Position numbers and translations under genes: made by a program. Shown here piece after piece: positions 1-11,749 of a DNA stretch of 64,000 nucleotides (its first letter is position 1; every line of letters starts with the position of its first letter). The notes beneath the pieces were generated by a model. That model saw only the letters and a list, made by a program, of their open reading frames with translations, was not told where the DNA came from and searched no databases. The DNA is from Hyaloscypha bicolor E (lineage: Eukaryota > Ascomycota > Leotiomycetes > Helotiales > Hyaloscyphaceae), in NCBI RefSeq assembly GCF_002865645.1, contig NW_020194693.1:1364001-1428000 (forward strand), given 5' to 3'.

Positions 1-465
1 AAGCTTTAGATAAAAGGCTTTAATAATCTTATAAAAGATTCTATTTTCGTATATTCTATTCTTAATAATAATTAGATTTATTAGAATTATAGTAAAAGGC
101 CTATTAAATAATAAATTATTATTAAGCTATTTTTCGGCCTTTATATTATTCGAAAATTATTACTTGCTTATAATTCTAAACTTATAGATTATCTAGCTAA
201 AGGCATTTATTTATTTATTTAGTTAAATAAATTATACTTAAAGTCTTTTCTGCTATTACCTTTAATAAATACTTACCTATTTCCTTAGCTATTTCTGGCT
301 TAAAATTATCGGAAATAGAAAAGTAATTAATATCCTTAAAGAACCTCCTACTAAAGATAGTAGCCTTCTTATAGTTTATAAGGAAAATATAGCTAATATT
401 CTAATACTTTTTACTAAAATAAAATTCGCTACTTAAAGCTTTAGTAGTAGCTAGATCTTTAGTAT
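1..465. other. RIP-degraded AT-rich block
   Basis: This stretch is extremely AT-rich, dominated by TpA and nearly free of CpA, as expected for RIP-mutated repeat DNA. No reading frame of meaningful length is open and I recognise no protein motif. It continues on the far side of the LTR element at 466-1783, which appears to have inserted into it, because the same AGTAT pentamer occurs at both junctions (461-465 and 1784-1788). Confidence 0.7.
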
Positions 466-658
466 TATTACGAACCTGTAAAGGGAGCTCACGAATAGAG
501 CGCTTGCGAGGGAATTGTTTATTGAGAATTCTAAGGTAAGGAAAGAAGAAGAGGTTTCTCAAGGAGAGAACCGAGCTTAAGTACAAAGTGCATGCGCGTA
601 GCTTAGCGAGCTAGTTCTAATTAGGTGCGGAGCACGTGACGTGACGAGAACTGTCACA
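466..658 (-). repeat. 3' LTR, largely unmutated copy
   Basis: This 193-bp direct repeat matches 1591-1783 over its whole length once C-to-T and G-to-A changes are allowed for. It retains C/G-rich motifs, including GCACGTGACGTGAC near 631, that have become TA-rich in the other copy. Confidence 0.8.
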
Positions 659-993
659 TTACCCCCCCCTTTGAAAAAAGCTTGTCCTCAAGCGTGTAAA
701 GCGTATAAAAAAGAATTGTGCTCCGGTATTCCCTTCCAATTGTCCTGCCCTGCCCTGCCCTATAGGGAATTATCCTTCGGCATTTGCCTCCGTATAGCTC
801 CAGTATATGCCTCCGTATAGGTCAGTCCTTTCTCCAGTCCATACCTCCGTTCAGTACAAGTATATCCTTTGGCGGGCGGATACCCTTGTACTATCCCCGC
901 TTTTATAAGACCTGGTTCCCAGGTCTCATTAAAAAAAAAATTTCCTCCCTTCCATCGCTATTGCCAAGCTCGTTACATATAGAGCTATTCGTG

Positions 994-1016
994 GAATTGA
1001 GAGAGAGAGAGAGAGA
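994..1016 (+). repeat. GA microsatellite
   Basis: A short run of GA dinucleotides lies in the unmutated core of the LTR element. No function is implied. Confidence 0.8.
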
Positions 1017-1590
1017 TTTTACGACCTTCTCAGGCGCGCGTGACTAGTAGGATCTGTCTAAGCTTAAAGCCTCCAGGAACGTTAACGAGGCGTTCAGATC
1101 GAACAGGGCTACTAACGAGGTAACCTGATCTAGCAGGAGCTTCCAAGCCTGTATCCATTTTCGAGAGCAGTAAGGTTACTGGCCTGTGGTGCCCAGAGCT
1201 CTGGGGCTTGATCGAAAATAGCCTTTGAAAGTGAATTCGTAAATTTCGAAGGATTCGAAGCTTGACGGGTACGGAGGGGAGGGTTCGACGTGGGTATTGC
1301 AGAGGATATCGTCTCGTACGATTGGCGTAGCAGTCAGGTGCAAGCTCTATTAGGAGGAAGAGATATTTTACGACCTTTTCAGGCGATACAGTACTACTTG
1401 TTTAAGGCAGGAGGAGAAGAGAGGACCGCAGGCCTTACAAAAGGGGCTCCCAAGAAGCACTTGCAAGTAATGCCGTAAGTCGAGGAGGAAGGCAAAGGCG
1501 AAGGGGTGAGTATTTTACGACCTCTACAGGCACGCGCAACCGGTGGGATATTCTAGAGCCTTCCCAGGCAAAGTAGTAATCTTAGAATAA

Positions 1591-1783
1591 TATTACAAAC
1601 CTGCAAAGAGAGCTTATAAATAGAGCACTTGCAAGGGAATCATTTATTAAGAATTCTAAGATAAGAAAAGAAGAAGATATTTCTCAAGGAGAGAACCAAG
1701 CTTAAGTATAAAGTATATATATATAGCTTAGTAAGCTAGTTCTAATTAGGTATAGAGTATATAATAGAACAAGAACTATTACA
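1591..1783 (-). repeat. 5' LTR, RIP-mutated copy
   Basis: This 193-bp partner of the LTR at 466-658 carries many C-to-T/G-to-A transitions relative to it. For example, the region matching TGCGGAGCACGTGAC has become TATAGAGTATATAAT. The change from normal to AT-rich composition occurs abruptly near 1575, at the core/LTR junction. Confidence 0.8.
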
Positions 1784-4700
1784 AGTATTACCTTTATACT
1801 AATTATAATTAATATTTCCAGAAATATAGTATTAGGCTAGCTAAAAATAAATAACTAGGTAAATAAAATACGTATTTAATATCTTATAAAATCCGAGCCA
1901 TATTAATAGATCTATTATTAAAAGTTAAGAGACTAAAGTAAAATAATTATTATCTAAATCTTTATACTTTATTATATTATTTTTTTAAAAATAAAATTAT
2001 AGTATTTCTATTTCTTTTATTAAAAGCTTTTAAATACTAAGCTTCTTAATTTATTTTAGGTAATCTTTCTTATAAATATAATTATTTATACCTAAATTAG
2101 TAATACTAGAGTCATAAATTTGGATAAAATTAATTAGAAATATAATATTTATATTTATATTTCTTAATTTTCTAGTTTTTATAAAAGAAATCCTATATTT
2201 CCTTACTTATCTAAATAATAGAAATATATTTCTTGCTTTTAGTAACTAGCTTTAAAGTATTCTTAATATTATTAATATTTCCTATATTAATAGAGAAAGT
2301 ATTAGTAAGCTACTAAATATATATTATATAAAAAGCTTTAAAGAATCTATTAATAATTCTATAATATTCTTATTTATAAATAGGTTTTAAAATATTATTA
2401 TATATTTTCTTAAAAATATATTTATTTTATTAAATAAGTATTAACTTCTATTTAGCTAGTATTTTATAAATATATTAGATATCTTTAAATTTCCCGGATT
2501 TAATATTCTTAATCTTTTATTTTTTAGTTCTAAATATAAATACAGGAGTTTTTCTAGATAATATCTTTTTCTTTAAAATAAAAAGTTCTTTTTTACTTAT
2601 CTCTTCTTTATTTTTCTTTATTTTACTAGCCTTATATTTAAACTAGTATTTAGATTTTTACTATTTATTAGAAGTTTTAGGCTTAACTTAATTTTTTTTT
2701 CTTACTAGATTTTTCTTATCTAATTATACTAGTTTTATTAGTTTTATTATTAGGCTTTATTAAATTAGCTTTATTTTTATTAGCTAGATCTAATTAAGTT
2801 AAAGCTAAAATTATAATAAAGATCTATTCTTTAAACTTATTTTAGAAAGCAGGAAAAGGCTTATTATTATAAACTTTTTTAATTAGAATTCCGGAAATAT
2901 TAAAGATATATTATCTAGCTTTAAAATTATTAACTAATAGTAGTTTAAAATCTAATTCTTTAGGTTCTAAATTAGCTTTAGTATATTTAAATATTTTAGT
3001 AATATCTAATTTAGTAAATATATTAGTATTCTAATATTTTTTGTTTTTAATATATTCTAAAATAGCTTTATTAATTAATTAAATAGCTTTATATACTAAA
3101 GCTTTTATTTTAAAAAGAAAATATAACTTCTTATAAATATTTCTATTAAGCTTATTATAAATATTATTAATATATTAGCTAAAGGCTTTATTATATAATA
3201 TAATTCTATTCTAACTTTTGGTTTTTAGACTATTTATTATAGTCTTAATCTTATTAAGCTTTTCTTATTTATTTTTAGAAATACCTTTAATAATATTCTC
3301 GAATTTCCTATTATTAGCTTAGTAATTCTTTAGCTTTTCTTTAGTTAATTCTAGTTTAGTTCTGTTTTTAATAAAGGTTTTCTATTTTAAGAACTTATTA
3401 TATATACTATTTAGCTTATCTAAAATATTTATATTAAATTCAATAATTATAGCTACTTTTTCTAGTATTAATAGGCCTTCTATAACTATCTAAGCTCTTT
3501 TAATACTCTAAACTTTAATACTATTAATTTATAGGCTTTTAATAATACTATAGCTTATAAGAACTAGCTACTATATTTTATTAACTTAAAGAGTTTATTC
3601 TTTAGCTATTTTATTATTTTTAAAAGAATTATAAAAGTATTATTAGTATAATAGTTATAGGTTACAAAATTAAAGATTCTTGAAATTATAAGAATTTCTT
3701 TTAAATACTTTCTAAAATAAAAAGTAAATTAGAATAGACTTAAATTATATAAAGATATTATATATATTCGAGTTTTTTCTTTCTTTCTAGTAAGAAAATA
3801 AAGCTAAAATAGTAATATATATAATAGGACAAATAGATATAATAATTAGATATATTTAAAGTAATATAATTATAAATTAGAAATAATTATAGAAAATAAA
3901 ATATAAAATTATACTTTTATTATAAAAAGAATATAAATATATATATTTAAAGAAATATAATCTAGGAAATAATTAAATCAAGTTAAACTAAATAGTAATA
4001 ATAGGAAAATAAGAAAATAATATAATAGAAATATAAATATAGTACTAATATCTAAAGTATTAAAATATTAAAAAAAAATCATAATATAAATATATTCTAA
4101 TTCTTTTATTTATTTAGAAATATCTCTATTAACTTAAAGAATAATATAAAAGAAGGGAAATAATATAGGAAATATATAAAAAATAATATATATAAATATA
4201 CTAAAGTTATTAAAAAAGTATAAAATAAGTATTAATAAAAAAGAAGTTAGAATAATAGAATTAAGAAATAGTTTAGAATAAAATATTACTTTTTCTAAAA
4301 CTAATTTATATCTTTTCCAAAAACTAATTATATTTATTTAGTATTTATTAAAATTAACTTTATATAATATAAAACTATTTAGTTAATTAGAACTTTAAAA
4401 TAATATTTATATTTATAAAAATAATATTAAAGATTTTAGAGATTATAGAAAAAGAAATTATAAAATAATATAAATAGAATTTATAATATTATTATTAAGT
4501 TTAAAATAATTAATATTAAAGTTAATATAAAATATAAAAAGATTAGATATTTTAAATTAGTATTAAAAATATAAAATTAAAGATATTTTCTTAATTATTT
4601 AAATAATAGTTTAATAATAAGAAATAAATTAATAATAAGAATTAGTAAATTATATTAGCTTTTTAAAGAAATAATTAGTTTCTAGTAATAAAATAGTACT

Positions 4701-5507
4701 ATAATTAGAAAAGGAGTTTTATATAGGAAAAGTTCTTTTTATATAAAAGTAGGAATATATAATATACTAACTAAGCCTTAATATAAGTTTTAAGAGTAGT
4801 TATAATTATATAGGAGAGAAAATAAGTCTTTTAATATAAAGTAGACTAGATATAAAATAGGCTTTAAATAAATAAATCTAGTTTATCTAATATTTAAAAG
4901 ATTTCCAGAATTATATATTATTAAATATTTTTGGAAATAATTATTAGATTTAATAAGGTTTTCTTTTTCTTTTATAGGACTTCTAGTTTAGCTATTCTAT
5001 TTATATAAAACTTCTAAAAGATTTCTAGTTTAGTAAGAAATATATAAAAGGCTTTCTTTTTTCTTTTTTCTTTCTTTTTTATATATATAATAATTATTTA
5101 TATTATAAGAACTTTCTAGAAAGTATTATAGTTTGGAATTAAGAATTTATAAAGTAATTTCTTAATCTTTTATTTATTTTTATATTAAAAGAAATATTTT
5201 ATATTTAATTCCTAAGATCTAGTAATAGTATTTTATATTAAGAATTTTATTTAATAGTAATAATTAGATAATAATAAGAAATAAGTAATAATAAAGCTTA
5301 TTTGATTTCTAGAATAGTAATCTAATAATAATATTCTCTAAAGATTATAAATAATAGTTAAAAGAAAAAATTAAAAGATATATAAAGAATTAAAAGTAAT
5401 AAGTTTTATTTTAGATTAAGAAAAGTTTCTATTATTAGATACTTTCTTCTAGTTTTCTATAAAGGAAATATATTTTACTTTTTCTAATTCCGGTAACTCT
5501 AGAATAT
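1784..5507. other. RIP-degraded block, unassigned
   Basis: This 3.7-kb stretch is AT-rich with stop codons in all frames. Long A- and T-rich strand asymmetries (for example A-rich 3.7-4.7 kb) suggest former coding strands of a transposon. I could not match any translated segment to a known transposase, integrase or reverse transcriptase. No host gene is visible. Confidence 0.6.
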
Positions 5508-5760
5508 ATTACTTCTTTATATTATTATATATTTGAACTATTCTTAAGCGGTTAGCTCTCGGGGCTCCTGGAAAAAAACTGGTCACGTGAGGAATACCAG
5601 AATTGCCCCCTTCTAGGGAATTGCATATCGGAATATAATTATATCTAAATCCTTAGAGCTTAGCTTAGGATTATAGAAAGAATACTTGAGTACTTTTCTC
5701 TATATTTTAGTAGTTCTGAGATATAAGGGGCTTTTATTATAATTTTTTAAAGCTCGGGAG
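5508..5760 (+). repeat. Helitron 5' terminal repeat, copy 1
   Basis: About 250 bp are repeated in direct orientation at 10844-11092, with differences mostly C-to-T or G-to-A. A shared core is GCTCTCGGGGCTC. A TCACGTGA palindrome sits about 30 bp into this core (near 5583). Copy 2 begins exactly where the fold-back 3' region ends, so the repeat is probably an element 5' end rather than an LTR. Confidence 0.75.
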
Positions 5761-6154
5761 AAAATCTAAAACTAGTAGTTTTATAAAAAGCGCTAAGAAA
5801 AGAAACCCTGACCTTATATTACTTTCCTTTCTTTTTTCTTTTTATTATTATAGATCCTCTCTGTTTTTATATTTCCTATAGGTAAAACCGGCCTGCTTCT
5901 GACTTTATTATAGAGCGGACTAAGCTATATAAAACTTGCTCTTACTATTAAGTTTATATTCTTCTCCTTTTCTGGCTTAATTAACTAGTTAATAGGCCCG
6001 AAATACTACTAATTATACCTAGTAGTATCCTGTTTTATAAGAACTCAATCCGAATACTCTCCCTATTTCCCGGTAATAATAATAGTTAATTACGGACGTC
6101 TCTATAAACGAGCCAGCCCTATAATACTAGTAACGGATCTGTTAACTATCCGTT

Positions 6155-9100
6155 ATGGCCTCAGTTTATATTATAGAGAACCCTCCTGCCGATTTATCTA
6201 CTATATGTCCTCTTGCCTTCCTCTCCCGCTTCTGGCTAGCTCCTATATATATAACTAGTCTGTTTATAGGTTACTATATAGCTTATAGAGCCCTTTATTT
6301 TGGCTATATAAATAATTACTTTAAGGCCTATTATAAGAAAGGTAATATAATACTTCCTCTAATTTATAAGCCTTTTCTATATTTCTCTTACTTCTTTATA
6401 GGTAATAACTTACTTTACCGGGCTTTCCGGATAAATATCCGGATATATAATTATACTTTTGCCTTTATATTAATTAGCTATAAGAAAAATATCCGGATTA
6501 ACTTCTCCTATAGGATCTAGTACTTTTAGATCTATAATAAGCTCTTTTATTTCTAAGGCCTACTATAGCCCGCTTTATATACCGAATCCACTTTTATATA
6601 GCTCTTCTTTTATAATCCGCTCTTTATAACTAATATACTGGCTACTAACTTCCCTTATTTAAATTATATAATTCTTTTATAGCTTACGGATATGTTTACG
6701 GATTATAATCCGTTTATTATAATTTATAAGATAGCCTATAAGTATCTTATAAGCTAGTAAACCGATTTCCGGATCTTATTTAACCCGTAAATATACTTAA
6801 TTCTTGAGTTAGGTACTAATTATTATTATAAGAACTTCCTAATAAATAATAAGGTTATAGCTCTTATCCCGGATAAATATATAAATACAAGCTACTATAA
6901 TCTAGTACTTATAATTTATAAGGCAGGCTATAAGTATCTGCAAATATATATAGTTAATATTATATATATAGTTAATATTATATATATAGTTAATATTATA
7001 TATATAGTTAATATTATATATATAGTTAATATTATATATATAGTTAGTTAATATTATATATATAGTTAATATTATATATATAGTTAATATTATATATATA
7101 GTTAATATTATATATATAGTTAATATTATATATATAGTATATATATTATTCTATTATATCTTGTTCTTTCTATATAGTAACCTGGGCTAATACTATGGTT
7201 TATAGTTATAGGATTATAATAGAACCTATTAGTAAATATAGCTAGAATAATAGGTTTTTTACTAGTATTACCTCTATATTTATTCGGTTTTTTCTTTATT
7301 CTTTTATACTAGCTACCTCTTTTAGTAATATATTATTAATATATATATTACTTATAAGACTACCTTACTTAACTAGCTCTACTTATATTAGTAAAATATT
7401 CGTATAGATATATATATAGAACTTATAAATATTCTAATTTATAAGGATATTTATATGAGTAATATTAGCTATTATTTTATTTTCTTATTAAGCTTTACGA
7501 GTAGTAATTACTTTATATAATAGTTCTTTTAAGACTTAATAGCTATTATATAATACTTTAGTAAGCCAAGCTTCTTTATTATCTTTATAGCTAACTTATA
7601 TTAGCCTGAGATTATAGATTATCTTTTAAATAAATAATAAGCTATTAATTATCCGGATTTCCTTTATTAGGTCTTTATATTAAAAATAAGAGAACTACTT
7701 ATAAATCTAAAGAATTATCTTTTCGGACTATATATAGGCTATATATATATAATTAAGTACTAGAAATATAGCCTCTTATATATATACCTGCTCTTATTTC
7801 TTAGAAAAGAAGCCGTTTTCTTAATTCCCGATTTAGTTAATAAAGTTATTTATATCGAGCTCTTAGACCCGTTATGGAATCCTATAGGCAAACTTATAAC
7901 TATAATAACTAGTTATATATCTTACGGACTATATAATCTCAAAGATAATTTAAAAGCCCTATATATAGTTTATAAGACACCTATAGCCCTGCTCATATAC
8001 TAGAAGAGATTTCCTAAGGTATTTATGGCTATAATAATTATTTATAAGAATAGATATCTCGAGTACTAGTACTAGAATAATAGCTATATATTTATAGTCT
8101 ATAAACTAGGCTTTTCAGGCCAGGAAATCGTCTGTAATAACTATTAGATTATTTTATATAACCCGTATCTTCTCTAGAAGTTCCGCTCCTATATTAATAT
8201 TAAGGTTTATATTTCCGTATAAGTAATTAAGTATATTTATAAGTATATCTATAAAGAAACAGACTATATAACTATTATAGTTTTAGAAACGGATAATAAG
8301 ATTACCTAATACCTTTAAGCTTAGTATATAGGCCCTATAGAGGCTTTCTGGCACCTATTTAAATACTTAATATACTAGGAGTTCTCTCTGGTCTAGTACT
8401 TAGTAATCCACTTCCCTAGGTAATATATAGTCTGTTTTACAAATAACTTCTTACCCGAGCAAATTACGGACCGGGCCACAAATACCCGTTTAATCTTAAT
8501 AGCTTTCTTTAAGTATAATGTAATATATAAGGACGGCTGCTAGTACCTCTATTACAAGTTCCTATAGTACTTTATATGAGTTACTAAGACCCGGATATAG
8601 AAGCCCTATAAGCGAGGATATAGTATTAGTTATATTTACTACTATAGCCCGATTTTAGGTAAGCGGTTCTACTTATAGCTCTTACTAATAATTATATATA
8701 GTCTATAGTTCTTTAATAAACTCTATTTAGTTAAGGGTATTCGTTATCCTATATACTATACTACTTATATTATTTATAGCTTAGTAGAAAATAATTAGAA
8801 GTAGTTCTAGTATTTTAATAAGGCTATTTTATTAATAACTAGCTATAGTTTACGGATATTCTTTCTTATAAGTATCTGCTAGTAGCTAATTACGGATATA
8901 TAAATAATCTGGGACTAATATAAGAAGCATTTCTGTAATAACTTGGCCTGTAAGCTAGCCCATAACTTATTAATTAACTTCCCGCTATCCTTAGTTAATT
9001 CTTATTATAATTATAGCCTCTTTTTACATAATCTCGGTCTTATAAATCTCTAGCAAATACTTATAGATATTGCCCTGCCTAAGAATACCTTTAACTAGAT

Positions 9101-10551
9101 TATAAGCTACTATATAGCTAATCTATAGGTTAATTATACCTATAAGATATTACTAGTAACCGTAATATAAGCCTAGCTAAATATAGACTAGTACTCTTAC
9201 TTTTAGACAATTATAGTAATAATTATAAATAATTTATAGACTATTTACTTCTACTTATAAGGCCCTGGCGGGACTAGTAAGACATTTTTTATAAGACCCT
9301 TTATTACTATTACTATAGCCAAGGTAAGGTAGTTCTATATATAGTATTAATAGGTATTATAGCTCTCTTTTTCCCGGACAGATATATGTCTTATTTCTAG
9401 TTCCGGATCCCGCTCGAGCTTAATAAGTTATCTATAAGTATAATTACTAAGACTAGCTAGCTCGGGGCTCTCTTATATTTTATAAACCTAATTATCTAAG
9501 ATAAGATACTCATATAGTATAAGTATTACTTTAAGGTAATATACTAGCTAATAGTCGATTTATAGTCAGTTATAGATAATATTCTCTTTAGAGGAGTACC
9601 TATAATTCTCGGGAGGAACTTTACCTAGATTTTACTAGTAATTCCATATAATTTATAGGCTAATATAATACGGGCCTACTTATAATAAATATGGATCTGG
9701 CTATAGCTCTATTAGTTATTATTACAGATTAATATACGGGTTTATAATAACCTATTTAAGTAGGATTTTATAAACTAGATTAGTAATCTGCTATATAACC
9801 TGTCTTTAAATAAGCAAATTATACTCCTGCCTTTTATTCCATATATCTAGTTAGTTACGGACCTAATTAATTATATTTACTTATAAGAGTAACTTTTACG
9901 GGCCCTATATAATTACTAGGCCTTTAGTAAATAAGTAATCTTATTAACCCTGAATAATTTAGTCCGTAAGCTTAACTAAATAATTCTAGATATGTTTTCT
10001 GGCTAGGAACGGATATATTTTATAGTAGATTTGGCTAATATAAATAAGGCAAATCCTGAAATTATAGAATTATCTCTAGAGATCTTATAAAGTATCTATT
10101 TACCGGGTCTATTCCTCTCTAGACTATAACTTAAGATTAGTATACCCGTAATACTCTTACGGAATCTCTATCTATAGGAAGGGCTTTATAACGGGTTGCG
10201 GATATTAATATATAGCTTTGGAAGGTTCTTAATTCAGGTATAGCTACTAGGTAGCGACTTTAATAGCTAGTTATAGACGATTTCACGGATCAAGCTCTAG
10301 TTTATAAATTAGTAACTATCTTTTATACTTTCTTATAAGTAGTTTCCACTTGCTTTATTCTTTATAATAACTATTAATAAGTTATAAGGCTAGTTATTTG
10401 AGGCAGTAGGAATAGAATTATAATTACTAGTCTTTTCTTATAGCCAGTTCTATATGGCAGCCTTACGGGTTATCTTATAAGTAGGGCTTTATATTCTTTT
10501 ACTCCCTAATATAGACTATACAAGTAATATAGTATATCCAGAAATATTATA
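6155..10551 (+). pseudogene. Helitron Rep/Pif1-like helicase, RIP-inactivated
   Basis: The gene would encode the replication initiator and 5'-3' helicase for rolling-circle transposition. Reading through stops, I see in order: a Helitron N-terminal block (FRINIRIYNYTFAF, near 6420); the Rep-associated block (YNPYLL followed by YINIKVY, near 8165); EAFWHLFKY with a VIHFP block (near 8340); a Walker A motif GPGGTSKTFF (9260), where families usually have GPGGTGKT; the helicase block TINK.QG (near 10370) with FSY.QFYMAALRV (near 10440, normally YVALSRV); and a C-terminal TSNIVYPEIL block ending at a stop near 10551. Order and spacing fit a single RepHel protein. Dozens of stops rule out function. 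Only the first 121 codons remain open (6155-6520). Confidence 0.85.
6944..7140 (+). repeat. 18-bp AT-rich tandem repeat inside the Helitron gene
   Basis: About ten copies of an 18-bp unit, TATATATAGTTAATATTA, are interrupted once by a 4-bp TAGT expansion near 7042. The period is a multiple of three, so it would encode a hexapeptide repeat if the host frame were open. Confidence 0.9.
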
Positions 10552-10750
10552 AGGTCTTACTTAGCTTTTGATTTACTTACGGGTAACTTTATATACTTAC
10601 GGGCTATTTTCCTTCTTATATTATCTATAAAGGGTCTATAAAGAGTCCGTATCTAATTTATATACTTAGCTAAAACCCTTTACTAACCAAGTCATATGAC
10701 TTTGGCCAGGGCCTTTATTATGTAATATGCCCCTTTTAATTCCAAACCCA

Positions 10751-10843
10751 CTCGGGACAAGTTTAGGGCAAAATTATTAATTGGCCCCGGAGCTTGTATA
10801 GGGCCGCTAATTAATAATTTTAGCGAAGCGGCCCTAAACTCGT
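10751..10843. repeat. Fold-back 3' terminal region, copy 1
   Basis: A 92-bp imperfect palindrome. The outer arms are A(C)GAGTTTAGGGC and its complement GCCCTAAACTCG; the inner arms are built on AAATTATTA and GGGCCGCT/AGCGGCCC. It is about 90% identical to 13202-13292. It lies 200 bp beyond the helicase stop and abuts the second 5' terminal repeat, so it probably marks the Helitron 3' end. A free-standing fold-back MITE is the alternative. Confidence 0.75.
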
Positions 10844-11092
10844 CCTCTTCTATATTGTCCTATATTCGGACCACCCTAAGTAGTTGGCTCTCGGGGCTCT
10901 GTAGAAAAAACTTTCACGTAACGAATACCAAAATCTCTCTTCTAGAAAATCGCATATCGGAACATAATTACGTCCAAATCCTTAGGGCTCAGCTTAGGAT
11001 AAGAGAGGAGAAGCTCAAGTACCTTTCTCTATATTTTAGTAGTTCTGGAATGCGAGGGGCTTTTATTACGATTTTTTAAAGCTCGGGAGGAG
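10844..11092 (+). repeat. Helitron 5' terminal repeat, copy 2
   Basis: Direct repeat of 5508-5760, less affected by RIP (for example CGGACCACCCTAAG here against TGAACTATTCTTAAG upstream). It ends in a G-rich tract near 11090. The open frame at 10855-11079 lies entirely inside this terminal repeat and is not considered a gene. Confidence 0.75.
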
Positions 11093-11106
11093 GGGGGGGG
11101 GATTCT

Positions 11107-11170
11107 CAAGGCTCTAGCTAGCTCTCGGGACTCCCTAAAAATCCAAGTCACGTGAGGAACACCAAAACTC
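11107..11170 (+). repeat. Partial third copy of the Helitron 5' end
   Basis: About 55 bp starting GCTCTCGGGACTCC repeat the beginning of the core of copies 1 and 2, including GTCACGTGAGGAA. Homology then stops. The sequence just before it reads CTAGCTAG. It may be the 5' end of yet another element nested directly behind copy 2. Confidence 0.6.
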
Positions 11171-11749
11171 TTGCATACTATATACTACTATTCTAATGCC
11201 TAGCAAGCTTAAGGGAAGTTCTACGGGTATAAGAGAAAGCTTTATAAAAAGAATAAGGCTATAAGGTTTTATATAAGAAGAAAGAGGAAGCTTTATAAGC
11301 TTATAAGATAGCTTAGAAAAAATAATAAATAAAAGAAAGGGCTATAATAAATTATAAAAAAAAGAAAAAGCTTATAAATATAAAAAATAAGAATTAAGAA
11401 AAAAACTATAAAAAAAAAGTATAAATAATAAGAAACTTATAGAGGTAAGTAAAAACTTAAAAGGGCTTATAAAAGAAAAAGTAAAGGCTATAATAATTTA
11501 TAAAATAATTTTTATTAATATAAATAAAGCTTTTAAAAAGTTTATAAAAAGAAGAGAAAAAAGCCTTTATAATATATAATGATTTATAAGAATTTATATA
11601 ATATAATAGTTTTATAATATATATAAGTAAAAGCTATAATAATTTATAAAAAAAAGTAAAAAGCCTTTCTAAATATAAATAAGGCTTAGAAAAAAGAGAT
11701 TAAAAAAAAGATTTAAGAAAGCCTTTATAAAATAATTTTTTTTTTATAA

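Larger units (their letters stand above)
466..1783 (-). mobile_element. Short non-autonomous LTR retrotransposon, 1.3 kb
   Basis: Two direct repeats of 193 bp (466-658 and 1591-1783) flank a 932-bp core. The pentamer AGTAT lies immediately outside both ends (461-465, 1784-1788), a 5-bp target duplication. Read on the minus strand, an A/G-rich tract including eight G ends just before the left LTR, as expected for a polypurine tract next to a 3' LTR starting TGTGACAG; this sets the orientation. The core is too short for gag-pol and has no retroviral motif. It contains three copies of a motif beginning TTTTACGACCT (near 1016, 1365 and 1510). The core and left LTR keep normal GC content, whereas the right LTR is heavily C-to-T converted. 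The structure resembles TRIM/LARD-type elements. The small open frames inside it (784-1047, 1290-1478) are not convincing genes. Confidence 0.8.
5508..10843 (+). mobile_element. Degenerate autonomous Helitron (RepHel)
   Basis: The element spans a 5' terminal region (5508-5760), a decayed Rep-helicase gene (about 6155-10551) and a 92-bp fold-back 3' region (10751-10843). The conceptual translation follows the Helitron protein from end to end. It is read through many TAG/TAA stops of the kind RIP makes from CAG/CAA. The ends are inferred from the second copy of both terminal regions, at 10844-11092 and 13202-13292, which bounds a shorter element directly downstream. The canonical CTRR 3' terminus is not obvious: homology stops after CTCGT. 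Exact ends are therefore uncertain, and a Helitron2/Helentron-like variant is possible. Confidence 0.75.

Noticed and set aside
784..1478. Two short open frames in the LTR element core as genes
   Set aside because: Small, no domain, low-complexity or repeated motifs, and located inside a non-autonomous element.
6155..6520. 121-residue frame as a host gene
   Set aside because: It is the N-terminal remnant of the Helitron protein; the homologous reading continues past its stop.
5508..11092. Direct repeats at 5.5 and 10.85 kb as LTRs of a retrotransposon
   Set aside because: The interior encodes a Helitron Rep-helicase, not gag-pol, and the second copy abuts the fold-back 3' end, so it fits better as the 5' end of a following element.
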